From positions 434,001-498,000 of the forward strand of contig VWZX01008436.1 of assembly GCA_013399015.1 (NCBI GenBank): a stretch of DNA of 64,000 nucleotides. The letters are read 5' to 3'. Position numbers and translations under genes: made by a program. The DNA comes from Galbula dea (taxonomy: Eukaryota > Chordata > Aves > Piciformes > Galbulidae). Positions 36,691-47,940 of the stretch are shown here, piece by piece; the stretch's first letter is position 1; every line of letters starts with the position of its first letter. The notes beneath the pieces are model-generated. The model was not told where the DNA came from. It searched no databases and saw nothing but the letters and a program-made list of their open reading frames with translations.

Positions 36691-37262
36691 CCTCTGCACC
36701 CAACTCACCACCTCTGCACCCAACCCATCCCCTCTGCACCCAAACCATCCCCTCTGCAGCCAACCCAACACCTCTACACCCAACCCATCACCTCTGCAAC
36801 AAACCCATCCCCTCTGCAGCCAACTCATCCCCTCTGCACCAAACCAAACACCTCTACACCCAAACCATCCCCTCTGCACCCAACCCATCCCCTCTGCACC
36901 CAAACCATCCCCTCTGCAGCCAACCCATCCCCTCTGCAGCCAACCCATCACCTCTGCACCCAACCCATCCCTCTGCACCCAATCCATCACCTCTGCACCC
37001 AAACCATCCCCTCTGCAGCCAACCCATCCCCTCTGCACCCAACCCACCCCCTCTGCAGCCAACCCATCCCCTCTGCACCCAAACCATCCCCTCTGCANNN
37101 NNNNNNNNNNNNNNNNNNNNNNNNNNNNNNNNNNNNNNNNNNNNNNNNNNNNNNNNNNNNNNNNCCCATCCCCTCTGCACCCAAACCATCCCCTCTGCAC
37201 CCAAACCATCCCCTCTGCCACCAACCCACCACCTCTACACCCAACCCATCCCCTCTGCCACC
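36691..37262 (+). repeat. 20-bp minisatellite interrupted by a gap
   Basis: Unit close to CCTCTGCACCCAACCCATCC repeated about 28 times if the gap is counted at its given length. Units differ by a few substitutions (CACC/CAGC, AACC/AAACC). The 20-base period is not a multiple of three, so frames through it shift and the long frames at 36268 and 36634 are artefacts. Confidence 0.96.
37098..37164. other. Assembly gap (67 N)
   Basis: Run of 67 N inside the 20-bp minisatellite. The true array length is unknown. Confidence 0.99.
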
Positions 37263-37336
37263 ATGAAATCTCCTCCCAGCCAACAGTGTGCCATGGTGTG
37301 AAGAACACCCAAACACAGGTTAAAATCAATGCAGCT

Positions 37337-37600
37337 TTTTTTTTTTTTTTGGCTTTTTAATTTTCATTATAAAGTGAACACATCTAGCAAACTTAACTGG
37401 TAACAACAACAAAAAAAATAACAACAGAAACAAAAGCAAACCAGTGACAAGACATGGCTAGTGTGCTGTCAGTAGAAAACAGGGTAGAAGCCAATGAGGT
37501 CACAAGCACAAGAGCAGAGCAACAACACTGTCCCCATGAGTTACTTCTGCAAATATATACTCTTCCTAATATATACATTTATTCATAAAATAAATAATCA
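37337..37600 (-). terminator. Transcript-end-like block: distal 3' end or retroposed 3' end
   Basis: Read on the minus strand this is a T-rich, UTR-like segment. It contains AATAAA (37583-37578), then GTTGTTGTTACC, then ATTAAA (37361-37356). A few bases later comes a genomic run of 14 A (37350-37337). The layout resembles an mRNA 3' end followed by poly(A). It could be the distal end of a roughly 8-kb Wnt 3'UTR, the end of another minus-strand transcript, or a retrocopied 3' end. The 14-A run in the genome itself favours retroposition or internal A-richness over a plain cleavage site. Confidence 0.35.
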
Positions 37601-40600
37601 TTAACAAAAAAAAATATCATCAGGCTTAACAAAATACTGAGGGGGGGGTGGAAAAAACAAACCCCAAAAGAAAAAGAGGTGACAATCCTACTTTGTACAA
37701 CAGCTTTGGAATCTCAGGGTGTATGGTACATGCAGTCTGTACAAAGGGGTGCTGGGGTGGGTGAGGGCAGGGGCAGCTTGGGGAAGGGTTACAGACAGTG
37801 GTGGAGCTCTGAGAAGGTGATGTGATCAGGCAGACAGTCTGTGGGAAGGGAAAGCAATAGTGGAAACCCCCCCCCAAAACCCCCACCCACAAGAAGATAC
37901 TTGTCCTTGTCTGCTGGACAAGTGTGTTTTGTACCATAGGGGAATCCCCTGGGGGTGCTACAGGTCTGTGGTTTATGTCTTCCACACTGCTGGTGGGCTC
38001 ATCAGAGAGTCCAAAGCTAGGACAGGTCTTGTTTGGGCAGGTTTTGTCCTGGGAGTGACAGAAAGTGATGGCAGAAGAGAGAGATCTCCAGGGAGGTTAA
38101 GAGGAGTAACACTGAGATGTGGGCAGTGGGAGGGCACATAGGTGACAGGGGCAGCTAGCTCTGGAGGAACACACCCCAGTGGGAAGCAGGGGTTCAGTGG
38201 GGAGGAATTCATCACACACAGGAGGATTTGGGAGGTTTTGGGAGCCTGCCTTGGAAAGATTCAGGCCTTTTGTGCTTTCCAAGTGGTAGCAGCAGGTGGC
38301 AAGTGCCTGTTGGGAAGGAGTTCTGGTGCCTTCCCTCAGAAGCATGGATGATGCTCAGCTGCTTGCAAGCCTGTCTGTAGCAGACATATACCCTCAGGAT
38401 TTTTGGTGGAGTGGAATGAATGGTGAGAAATAAATAAATACTAATAAATAACAAGAAGAAACTTGGAAAAGAAATGAAAATGAGGAAAGCATCTCCTCAC
38501 ACCTCCCCACTTCCTATGTCCTTGTGGGGCTGTCCAAGACTTCCCTTGGTCCACAGAACACAGGTAAGAAAAGCAAGGTCTAGAGAGAGAGAAGAGGAGA
38601 CCAAGTCACATGGAAAAGACCCTTGGGACTGTTGTGCTTCAGGAGCTTTCTCTGTCTGGATACTATTCCCATAACAGCAGGATTGAGCCTGTTGGTGTGA
38701 CATGTCCCTTTACAGCATCTGCTCCCTGACAGGAAGAGGAGAGATGCCTTGGGGTCAAACCCATCCCATACTAGCCAGTAAAATGGATTCAAATAGTTAT
38801 TCTTGCAGAAGAGGTTCACCCTCTTCTCCCTTTGATACATTTGTCACCCTGGTGTTATGGAAATGATCCCTCCTGATTTATATCACTCTAAGTGAGAGCA
38901 GAACTCAGCCCATAAGCAGTTTCCTATCTTAAGGTCTCTAAAGAGATGAGAGTTAGGTGTCTGGAGTGAGGTCCAGCTCATAGATTAAGACAGACACTTG
39001 TAGATGTCCACCAGCATGTCTCTCCATGTGAGCTAGACACCTGAACCCCAATATCTGATGGAGACCTAGTGAGAACAGTCAGTGGAGTCCAGGGTGCTTC
39101 ACTTTGCCTTGCAGTGGACACTTACATATGGTCAGTTGAATTGCTCCCCAGCTTCCACTGCCTGTTAACAAGGAGTTTGACTGAGTTGCTTCCTCACAGG
39201 CATCTATATAGCCATCTGAGGTGCCCTGGGGTTTCTGAAGTATCTGCATGAAGTTGGCAGACACACCATGGGACATAAGGGAAGCCCACATCCTTCCAGA
39301 GCAGCTTCTAGAGCATCCCAAATGGCTCTAGACACCTATCTTCAATAACTCAGTTCAGCCCCAGAGGTTATGTTAGACAAATGGAGCCCATCTTTGGGCT
39401 TGTGGGGACTTTAGCACCTAGTATGTAAGTACCTGCATTCAGGCATCTCACTTTGCCTTCCAAACCCCACCCTAGGTACTACTGCCTGGCAGCTAACTGC
39501 TGGCTTCTCCTCCGTGCTTGAGAAAATCTCCTCCTCCAAGGTGAAGATGCACCAAAGACACCTGGAAACTGCAGCAAGTGGGAGTAGAATGACTTGCCCA
39601 AGTCCATGAAGACACTGGAAGGGTTGGGAGTGAAGATTAAAGATCTCTTTCTCAAAAAGGATGCCACAGAAACCTCTCTTTCCCACCACATGGAAGTATC
39701 TGCACCCTGCAGTGGCCAACGGAGGCCTGAGCAGGATGGTCCTGTTCCCTTGCTGGGTAGTGCAGAACTCCAAACCCACAGCTTCTGTTGGAGCACACAA
39801 GAGAGGGCAGGAAACATGAGCATGGGGGGGACTAAGCCATGAAGAGAACAATTCAGCAAGACCCAAGCCAGATTCCACTGCTGCTGCTCAGTGAGAGAGG
39901 GGAAGCCTAGTCAAGAGGTTCTCCCTCTAAGAAGTCCCTACTGTGAAGCCAAGATTTAGCTTGGAAAGAGGTAGAAAATAGGAGACATAAAGCAGTGAAG
40001 AAGAGATGGGGTCTCCTCCCACTCAGCCCACCTTCTCTTCAGTCATCTGATGCTCTCTCTTAAGCTTCTCATCCAAAATGCTGCTTGGCCACACAACAGA
40101 CAGATCCAAGTGAACACCCCACTGACATCAAAGTGTTGCCCTCTCAGTAGCCTCAGCTCTGGAGCAGGTCTCTGGAAGAGCCAGGACTCCCTTTCCTATT
40201 TAACCAGGTGCAATGGCTGGCATCTGCAGGACAGTTTGATCTGGTGCCTTTTTGATGGCCCTGGTTTATCCTCCCAAAACAATGTCATGAAGGCACCAAG
40301 GGAAGCCTGGAGCCAGCTCCACAGTGCAGAAGCTGGGGCTGGATTCACAACTCCTAGTTCCTGCTGTAGCCCTGAACATCCTCAGGAACATCAAACTCTG
40401 GATTTTCAGTGCTGAAACTTCTCTTTGAAGCTGAAAATGACCCAAAACTCATAGTGTTTCTCCTGCATTTGAATTTAAGGATGGAAACATATGAACACAC
40501 ATGAGAGAAGTACAAGAATCCATGGACATCTCTGTGATCATGTATCTGAGTGCACTGAAAACACCAAAAATACTTCAGATGGAGTGGCAGAAGAAATTGC

Positions 40601-43600
40601 TCTCTGAGGTTTGCTAATCCTGCAAGGCTCAGCTAAGACTATGGCACTTCTGCCTCCAGGGCTGGTGTGGTTGGTGCTGACTAGGAGATTGCCAGACCAT
40701 ACATTACATTTTGTGGTGTGGTTGCCTCTGCAGTCCCCTCCCCAGAGTAAATCCTGACTGCTTTAGTTCTGCACATGAAGCCCCTTAGAAAGAAGGAGTG
40801 GAAACAGCTCAGGAGGCCTCAAAATGCTTTGGAGAAAACTGTGTCAGTGCTGAGGACACTTAGCCAAAAGAGAGACACCAGGGGTCAAGTCATAGACAAT
40901 GTCATGCATTTCCCTCCCCCATGTTTTGCCTTTTCTCTGAGGAAGAGAAGCCCCCAAATTCTAAAAGTAAACAAAACCAACCAATAAACCTCCTAAACTT
41001 TCCATTTCTTTCATAGAAAGAAAAGAGATGAGGCCAGATTCAGCCCTCCCCTGTCTTTAAAGAGATTGGATGTGGGACTGATGGGGTCAGCCAAAGCCAA
41101 CAGTTCAGCTGAAGGAAAGGCTGGGTAGCAGCATGGAAGAGAGGATGCAATTAAAGTTCCTTTTCATTGTGTTTTGTATCTGGGTTACTTGGCTGGCTGA
41201 GATCTTCTCCTTTTGCCCTGCTCCTGCCAGACACATCCCTGGTACAAACCATCTGCCTGAGGACAAACCTGATCAGAAGTGCAGACTGAAGGGAAGGGCT
41301 CCATGGATCATGGAGGTTGAGTTGGCCAACTCCCACCTGTGGGAAAGGAATGATCTTCAGGAGCCTGGTGCATGCCCCAGCTCAGCTGAGATGGAAGAGA
41401 AGTTCTGACAGAAAGCCATTTCCAACCAAGTGCACAACCCAACTGTCCACACATTGACCTTTCATGTCATTTTGGACACCCTACAGGCTCTGATGTATCT
41501 GCCTAGCTTTCAGCCCTGGCAATTCAATGGCATTAAAGCAACAGCTGGATCTCAGGAGGAGATTGTAGGGCACCTAAAAGGTCACCAGATGCTTATGGTA
41601 TTGAGTGAAATGCTAAGTCCCCTCTGTAAAGGAGGCCCTAGAGTTGTCACAGAATGAGAGAACCTGAGGCAGAAGAAGGCTCTGAGTTGTCTTTAGATCC
41701 TTTCCTAAATGGGGGCCAGCATAGGCTTGATGATGTATAGGAAGGGAAATCACCTCACTCATCACTGACTCAATCTTTGGTACCAGAAATGGCAACCCTG
41801 TCTTGAGACATCCAGTGTAGGAAGTGGAGTGGGCTTTTGGTTTTCCAGAGGCACTTGCTGAACTCATGTGTACCAGGGAAAAATGGTCCAAGTCCCTTCT
41901 CCAAAGCCAGGAGGTCAGGCACAGGCCTACCATGTGCACTCAGATGCTCCCAGACCCCTAAGCAGGCTCCCTCTCTTCCCTCCTCCTGGGTGGGCAGAGT
42001 CAGACCCAGGACTGGGACCCTCAGATGAACTTGGGGTGATGAACAGAATTCACACAGGCATCTTTGATTGACTTTAGTAGCAGCTGCTCAGCTCCTTACA
42101 TGATATCATCATGGTGGATGACTAACTAGGTAATAAACCCAAACAAGTATGCATGCATGTCATGAAAAATCTCTCAGCTGGGGTGGAAGTCTCCAACCAG
42201 TGAGCTGTTTCAAGCCTGACCCCAGCTTTGAGCAGAGGAACACAACTTCCAGCCCATCTCAGCTGATGATCAGAGATTGCAGCTTCACCTCCTTGACTCA
42301 CAGTGGACTTCAAATCATCAGACTGTACCCACCATGAGGTCATCAGCTACTGTCAGAGGAAAGACAGAGGTACACCCAGAGGTCAACTTACACCAAACAG
42401 AGCTTAGACACCATCCTAGACTATAGTGAATCATCTTCTGGACTTGTTTCTTGCCATGGCTCCTAGAAGAACACTAGATAAATAGCTTAGACTAGGTGGC
42501 ATGGCCAGCTGAAATAAATTACCCTGCTGCAGTCCAAATCTGCTTGTTCACCTTAAGAGGCAATTGCTCAGCAATTCCCTGATTGGAGTTTGGTTTTTTG
42601 TTTTTTGTTTTTCTTGGGTTTTTTTCTTCTTTTTCATTTTTTTTTTTCTCCCATGCTTCCCAAACCTGCCAGCAACATTGGCCTTGGGTCTGGGGCCAAA
42701 GCAGAAGCAATGGATGTTCTCGTGCTGTGGATGGGCTGGGCTCAGAGTCCAGCTCCCAGGAATGGAAGCCAAATCCTCCAAGCCATTTTTTCATTGCTAT
42801 GGTAGAAAAGGAAGAGTTTGAAACCACCTTGCTTAAAAATAGGGTAAAATGAAATGTGGGAGTGACCCTGCTGAAGTCCATGGGTTGACAGGGACCATGG
42901 CACGCAATGATTCGTATCTTCACTGTCTGGGCACCATTCACTGACAGAAGTACCTGGTGGGACATGTCCACCCTCTCTTGCTGTGACAGCCAGCACTGCA
43001 TCACATGAAGTCCATCAGATTATCTCCCCTTGTCCCATCTTCTGCAGTTCATCCATGTCCACAAGTGTGGTTTTCCTCAGGATTTACCTTCTTGACAGCT
43101 TGTGTCTGCATATTGCTCCCTGTGGCAATCCCCCCCTGCAGTGGCTTCCCTCTCTCTTTGCCATCATGGCCAAAATGTCTTTTTCTTCCCCAGATTGTAT
43201 TACAAAAATCAGTCATGCATCCATTATCTGGTCCAACTTTCTCTCAGGTTTTAGTGGTGTGTAGCCATCCAATCTTTAGGTGGACAGATATGATGGACTG
43301 GTCTTCTCCCCATTTTTGCCTTTGTCTCTCTTGATCTCTTCTTCTCTCCCTTTCTCCTTTCTGCATCTCTCTTCTCCTTTCATTGCAGCCTCTCTCTGCA
43401 GAGCATGGATAAAAGTGCCTCCACCAATCAGCAAAGATGGCTCCTGCCCTGGGGCACAGCCCTGAGACAAATGGGTGATGAATAAACTGGAACCAGCCTA
43501 GGAGTAGTCCCAGGAGATGCTATGACTCAGAGTCAACCCTTGGAGGCATCATTTCCTCCTCTTTTCTCTCTGATGGGATTAAACTGTTTATTCCCTGCCT

Positions 43601-44924
43601 CTTCTGCATGCTCCCTCCTTTGGTTCCCAGGAGTAAGCTGACATGCAGGGAGAGAGGAACACTCTGATTTCTCTCCATAGCCACCAGAGATGTCCAGGTG
43701 TGAACAAGCCAACAGCCATGATTACATTATCATGAGAAGACTCTTCTGGGTCACTAGGAGCTAGATCATGCCTTCTACTGAAATGTCAATCCCCAGATAG
43801 GAACCCAAAGGTATGGAGGACACAGGACAAGTGCATCTGAGGCCCATGCTTGGTTCATCACTCATTTATGCCAGTATCAACCAGCAGTAACTCCAGCAGA
43901 GTTGCAGTTCTGTAAATAGCAAGGTGATGGGCTGAGAACCACACCTGATAGCCATGGGGCTGAAGAATGTCCCTGGAGGAGGTGGGAGCTGCTTCTGTCA
44001 AGTGGCAATCCTGATCTGAAACCAGAAGTAGAGCAACTTGCAGAGACAGGGAGTCAGAGGTGAACAGCAGAGCTGGGTCAGCACTGGCAAGTTGGAGTTT
44101 GGCTCTGGGTCCAAACTGTCCCAAACTTTGGGCTGGTTCAGAGGCTGGATTTGTACATTTAAACCTGATGGGAATGGCTGTAGAAATTAGGTGTGGAACA
44201 CAAATTGGCTTGAGTCTGAAACCATTCCAGCTTGAGGGGAGTGGTGGTGGTGGGTTGGTTCCCCCTCATGTCAGTTAAGGGGTGACAAGTAGTCCTTCAG
44301 GGTCATCTTCCCAAGACAGACTGGTGTTCTAAGGCTTTTGTTAAGTGCCCAGGGGGAAGCCTGCATGAGGTGCAGAGAGCAGATGGACTAAGTGCACTTG
44401 CCACTGTTGGTGACATCATTCTCTAAGGTGGTGGGAGGGGTGAACACTTTCCCTTTCCTCCTCTAGAGGAACAAGCTAGGATGCTGAGGAGCTGGATGTC
44501 CTACACCCAGCAGCAAGAGTCCAGCCCCAGGAGACTCACTCTGCACTGCTTGCTTCCAAGGAAGACTTGTTGGATGAGCCACATACCAGGTCACAGCTGG
44601 AGCAACATCTCCATTCATGGGATTGTCTTCTTCTCAGTGCACACACTGAGTTCTCTTCACTTCACCTATCAGGCACTGAACTTTGCCATAGCCTGCAGGT
44701 CACCTGTGTGCCAACAGGGCATTTGCAGGAAACCAACAGCAATCCTCTCTTCTTCTCCCTCTCTCCAGGTGCCACTGAATCCTACATCAAACCTGGCAGA
44801 AGCTACTAAAAAGTTCATGTGAAGAGCCTGCCCATTCTACAGCTCCATTATGTCTTTGTAGACTTCTCTGGTTCCAGGGCCAAAGCAAAGGAGTATTTGC
44901 ATTATTCTTTAAAAAACCAAAGAT
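37601..44924. other. CR1-free sequence downstream of the Wnt gene; no gene recognised
   Basis: No coding exon or CR1 tail is recognised here. Minor items are a GGGGGGG run near 37642, AATAAATA repeats near 38430, a MIR-like fragment near 39588 and a T-rich tract at 42590-42655. The open frames (for example 39411-39878 and 42519-43004) have no domain. The stretch is either intergenic or part of a very long Wnt 3'UTR, and sequence alone does not decide. Confidence 0.5.
39588..39660 (+). repeat. Possible MIR/CORE-SINE-like fragment
   Basis: TGACTTGCCCAAGTCC followed by a purine-rich GGGTTGGGAGTGAAG stretch resembles the conserved portion of MIR-type SINEs (TGACTTGCCCAAGGTCA). The match is short and diverged. 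Confidence 0.28.
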
Positions 44925-45448
44925 CATTAATTTATCTGCTTTTATTTCTTTCGCTGCTGTGGTTGCTCTTGTTATTCACAGAGTCTGGCCATTTGGGGAT
45001 GGAGATGGATCTCAGGAGGTTTAGTGCTGCTGGAAAAGGAGATCATTAGGAAGATGTTGGGTCTTTCAAAGGACATTTGGTCACACCAGTCACTTCAGGT
45101 GGGTGAGAGCAGAGCTTTTGCTAACGCTCTTCTTTCCAGCTCTGTGTTGGCAACAGGTCGACGTCTCCTACAGGAGACAGCTTTGGGGCATGATTGCCAG
45201 ATGGACTTTGGGATAGCCCAGAAGTCCTTAGACCTATTCTACCCACCCAGTTTTAGCCTTTTTTTGTAGGTTTTTTGTTTTCTGGGGGTTATTTTGTTTG
45301 GTTTTGGTGGGGGTTTTTTAAAACTTTTTTTAAGCTTTTGTTCTTTTAAGATCACACCAGTAGACTTCTCTCCCCTCTGCAACCTCAGAGGAAGTAGGCT
45401 CGAATCCATCTCTCCCCTTGGAGCCCAGGGAAGGGGTTTTTGCCTGCT
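44925..45448 (-). other. Proximal WNT3A-like 3'UTR (putative)
   Basis: Sequence directly downstream of the stop codon on the minus strand. The first AATAAA on the minus strand lies at 44946-44941, about 500 bases after the stop, and is followed by a U-rich stretch (GGTTTTTTAAAG). This is a plausible cleavage site, but nothing in the sequence proves its use. The A/C-rich segment at 45250-45345 (T/G-rich on plus) would be part of this UTR. A longer UTR reaching about 37350 is the alternative. Confidence 0.45.
44941..44946 (-). terminator. Candidate polyadenylation signal AATAAA, proximal
   Basis: TTTATT on plus reads AATAAA on minus. It is the nearest canonical hexamer downstream of the Wnt stop codon. 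A second copy lies at about 43587-43592. Confidence 0.4.
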
Positions 45449-45928
45449 CTATTTGCAGGTGTGGACGTCATAGACTCGTATGCACTCCTGGCAGCGCACG
45501 TAGCAGCACCAGTGGAAGATACAGTGGCACTTCTCCTTCCGCTTCTCAGTCCTGGTGTTGTGCCCGCGCCCGCAGCACAGCAGGTCACAACCGTCGATCC
45601 CGTGGGAAGTGACGTTACAGATCCTGTCCCGGGTCCCAAAGGAACCTGTCTCAGGGTTGGGCTCACAAAAGTTGGGTGAGTTCTCGTAGTAAACTAGGTC
45701 CTTCTCGGTTGGTGCCTTGAAGAAGTTGTATTTGGGCCGGAGGGTCTCGACCCAGCCGCGGGATTCGCGGTGTTTCTCCACCACCATTTCGGAAGCGCTG
45801 TCGTACTTGTCCTTGAGGTAGTCACCGATGACCCTGAAGTCTGGCTGAGACCACCAGCAGGTCTTCACTTCACAGCTGCCTGAGAGGCCATGACACTTGC
45901 ACTTGAGATGCATGAGCTCAATAATGGA
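45449..45928 (-). CDS. WNT3A: Wnt ligand (WNT3A-like), terminal coding exon
   Basis: This exon encodes the last 159 residues and the TAG stop (45449-45451) of a secreted, lipid-modified Wnt glycoprotein that binds Frizzled and LRP5/6 to start beta-catenin signalling. The acceptor is a long pyrimidine tract ending in CAG just before 45928, and the frame enters in phase 0. Visible landmarks are the CKCHGLSGSC block, with the Ser that Wnt proteins carry palmitoleate on (exon residue 16, codon 45881-45883), an NVT glycosylation sequon (residue 105, codon 45614-45616), and the cysteine-rich C-terminus FHWCCYV to DVHTCK. SQPDFR and ETLRPKY match WNT3A rather than WNT3 (AQPDFR, LRAKY in mammals), while the HNTRTEKRKEKC stretch is WNT3-like. 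I therefore favour WNT3A, with WNT3 as the alternative. Residue 145 is Arg where mammals have Ser. CpG is much denser here than in the flanks. Confidence 0.95.
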   Translation of the reverse strand, partial: SIIELMHLKCKCHGLSGSCEVKTCWWSQPDFRVIGDYLKDKYDSASEMVVEKHRESRGWVETLRPKYNFFKAPTEKDLVYYENSPNFCEPNPETGSFGTRDRICNVTSHGIDGCDLLCCGRGHNTRTEKRKEKCHCIFHWCCYVRCQECIRVYDVHTCK

Positions 45929-46490
45929 CTGAAAAAGAGGAGAAGAAAGGCAAAGAAGAAGACACATTATCCTGCCATCAAAACACACACTGCCTTCTGC
46001 CCTTTGGTCAGGACTTCCTACAGACTTGTGATGTTTCCTCACATAAACTCAACACACTTGTGAACAAAAATCATCCTCCAGTCAATGCCCTACACGGGTG
46101 TTGGGTCTAAGGCAGATAAAACATCTGCAATCTCTAGTTTTCAGTGCCTATCTCTAATTCTCACTTCAGCTGTAAGCATCTACCCAGTGTTTCCGCTAAG
46201 GGCTGAAGAGACTTCTCTGCATGCTAACTTCTATTGTGGCCATGTTCAGGTGTGAATATATTGCAGTGCTGCCCCCCAGGAGCACAGCTCAGACACATTG
46301 AGTCAGAGAAAGCACACACAAACCTCCGAAAACCATGTCTTTGTAAATGAAATATACAACTATTCCCCTGGAAATTACAGAAATATGGAATGTCCTAACC
46401 ACCTAGCACAGGATTCCATCTTCCACATGTTTCATGTTTGCTCAAGTGAACAAGGTTCTAACCTTGCCATGGCTATGTTCAGAAACCTGA

Positions 46491-46830
46491 ATCATGAAAT
46501 CAGAGACTGGGTTGGGTTGGAAGGGACCTTAAAGATCATCTAGTCCTAACCCCCCTGCTATGGGCAGGGACACCTTCTAGTAGATCAGGTTGCTCCAAGC
46601 CTCATCCAACCTAGTCTTGGACACTTCCAGGGATGGAGTATCCACAGCTTCTCTGGACAATCTGTTCCAGTGTCTCAGCACCCTCTCAGAGAAGAATTTC
46701 TTCCTAATATCTAATCTAAATCTACTCTCTTGGAGATTGAAACCCTTACCCCACATCCTACCACTACAGTCCCTGATAAAGAGTCCCTCTCCCTCCTTCC
46801 TGTAGGCATCCTTTAAGTACTGGAAAGTCA
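46491..46830 (-). mobile_element. CR1 LINE 3' fragment in Wnt intron
   Basis: GACTGGGTTGGGTTGGAAGG, GACCTTAAAGATCATCTAGT, CAGGGACACCTTCTAGTAGA, CTTCCTAATATCTAATCTAA and CCACTACAGTCCCTGATAAA. Same sense as the Wnt gene. Confidence 0.95.
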
Positions 46831-46851
46831 TGTAGTTTTATTTTTAAGCTA

Positions 46852-46990
46852 GGTTTATGTTGGATGTGGCCCTGGGCAACCAGATCTAGTAGGTGGTATC
46901 CCTGCCCATGGCAGGGGGGTTTGGAGCTAGCTGATCTTTAGGATCCCTTCCAACCCAAACCATTCCATGGTTTTATGATTCCATTATTCT
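46852..46990 (+). mobile_element. CR1 LINE 3' fragment in Wnt intron, opposite orientation
   Basis: GGGCAACCAGATCTAGTAGG, CCCTGCCCATGGCAGGGGGG, GATCTTTAGGATCCCTTCCA and ACCCAAACCATTCCATGG. Forms an inverted pair with 46491-46830. Confidence 0.94.
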
Positions 46991-47149
46991 AATAATAATA
47001 TCAAAGCCAAAAAAACCCCTCCAATCAATAAGATTCTAACTTTTGATTTTGAATGGCTCAAGCTTCAACATAAACCAGAGTCCTGGCATAACTGGAAAGG
47101 TGATTATTGATCCCCAAGAAGATTGCTGTTTGTTTTTCTCCTCTTATGA

Positions 47150-47530
47150 AATGAGTCTGGAGGTTTCTCGAGGTGTTGCCCTCCAGTCCCGGGAGGTGGG
47201 AGACAGCCCTTATGCAACTGCCTTGATAATCTGCACTTTCAGAGCCATCAGCAAATTTCTGGGGACGTGAACAGACTCGTGCCAGCCTGAGTCCAACAGA
47301 TTTGCCATGAATCAGCACCTTGATGCTCACCAGGTGCTTTCCTGGGTTATTTACGGAGTATCAGCCGCCGCAGAGGGAGGTGGTAATTAGGCAGCAGAGA
47401 GAACCGCAAAAGGTTGGGTTCATATAATCATGCTGAACTTAATCAAAGCTCCTGGCAGCGTGGTAGGGTTGGAGTTCCTATGGGAACTGCTATGAAACAC
47501 TGCCTATGGCTCGGGTTTAGTATGGAGACC
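47150..47530. promoter_or_regulatory. Candidate regulatory block in Wnt intron 3
   Basis: Unique sequence with about nine CpGs in 380 bases (TCTCGAGG, CCCGGGAGG, GCCGCCGCAG, CAGCGTGG), unlike the CpG-poor surroundings. It also has a Tcf/Lef-type ATCAAAG at 47442-47448 and the dyad TTCCTATGGGAA. It could be a conserved enhancer. The evidence is composition only. Confidence 0.38.
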
Positions 47531-47940
47531 TGGAGGAGCTACACCATGAGAGCTGGCACAGGGCTTTGTAGAACAGCAGGATTTCAGGTAATGGGGTGAC
47601 ATCTACTCTCTAGTCTTTGACAGTGTCTGAAAAGAACTCTGTGTCAAGTAAGAAGACACAATAAAAAGACCTCTGCAGGCCTGTGGTCCCAGAGATGTTT
47701 GCTGAAAGCTCAGTTTTTCCAAGGATTCCCACTTAAAGGCAAATCCTTCCATTCCATTCTACCCAGGTTCTCCATAGTCCTATTTGTCTCACTATCTAAG
47801 CAACTGCCACCAGCAACACAAGTCCCTAGACCTGCCTGTCTTGATCCATTCTTTGTAAGAGAGGTCTGGACAACTGACTCCAAGGTAGCTATTTACCTCT
47901 GGCTGGCTGAATTTCCTTATAGCTTTCACAGATCAGATGG

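Noticed and set aside
36691..37262. CRISPR-like array
   Set aside because: Units are head-to-tail with no unique spacers, and the genome is that of a vertebrate. It is a minisatellite.
36268..37266. 332-codon plus-strand frame rich in Pro, His and Cys, and its minus-strand counterpart (36634-37329)
   Set aside because: Both run through the 20-bp minisatellite and the 67-N gap. The 20-base period shifts frame between units, so the low-complexity protein is a by-product.
38930..39480. Possible LTR or ERV remnant with repeated TAGGTGTCT/TAGACACCT words
   Set aside because: Only short repeated words. No LTR ends, primer-binding site or retroviral frame could be recognised.
1..45000. ARF1 or another neighbouring gene expected next to WNT3A
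   Set aside because: No frame shows the ARF GTP-binding motifs (GLDAAGKTT, WDVGGQ, NKQD) or other recognisable domain. The flank appears gene-free within the window.
45929..46042. Extension of the Wnt terminal exon upstream to the Met at 46042
   Set aside because: A strong TTTTTCAG acceptor sits at 45929-45936, and the upstream residues do not match Wnt proteins.
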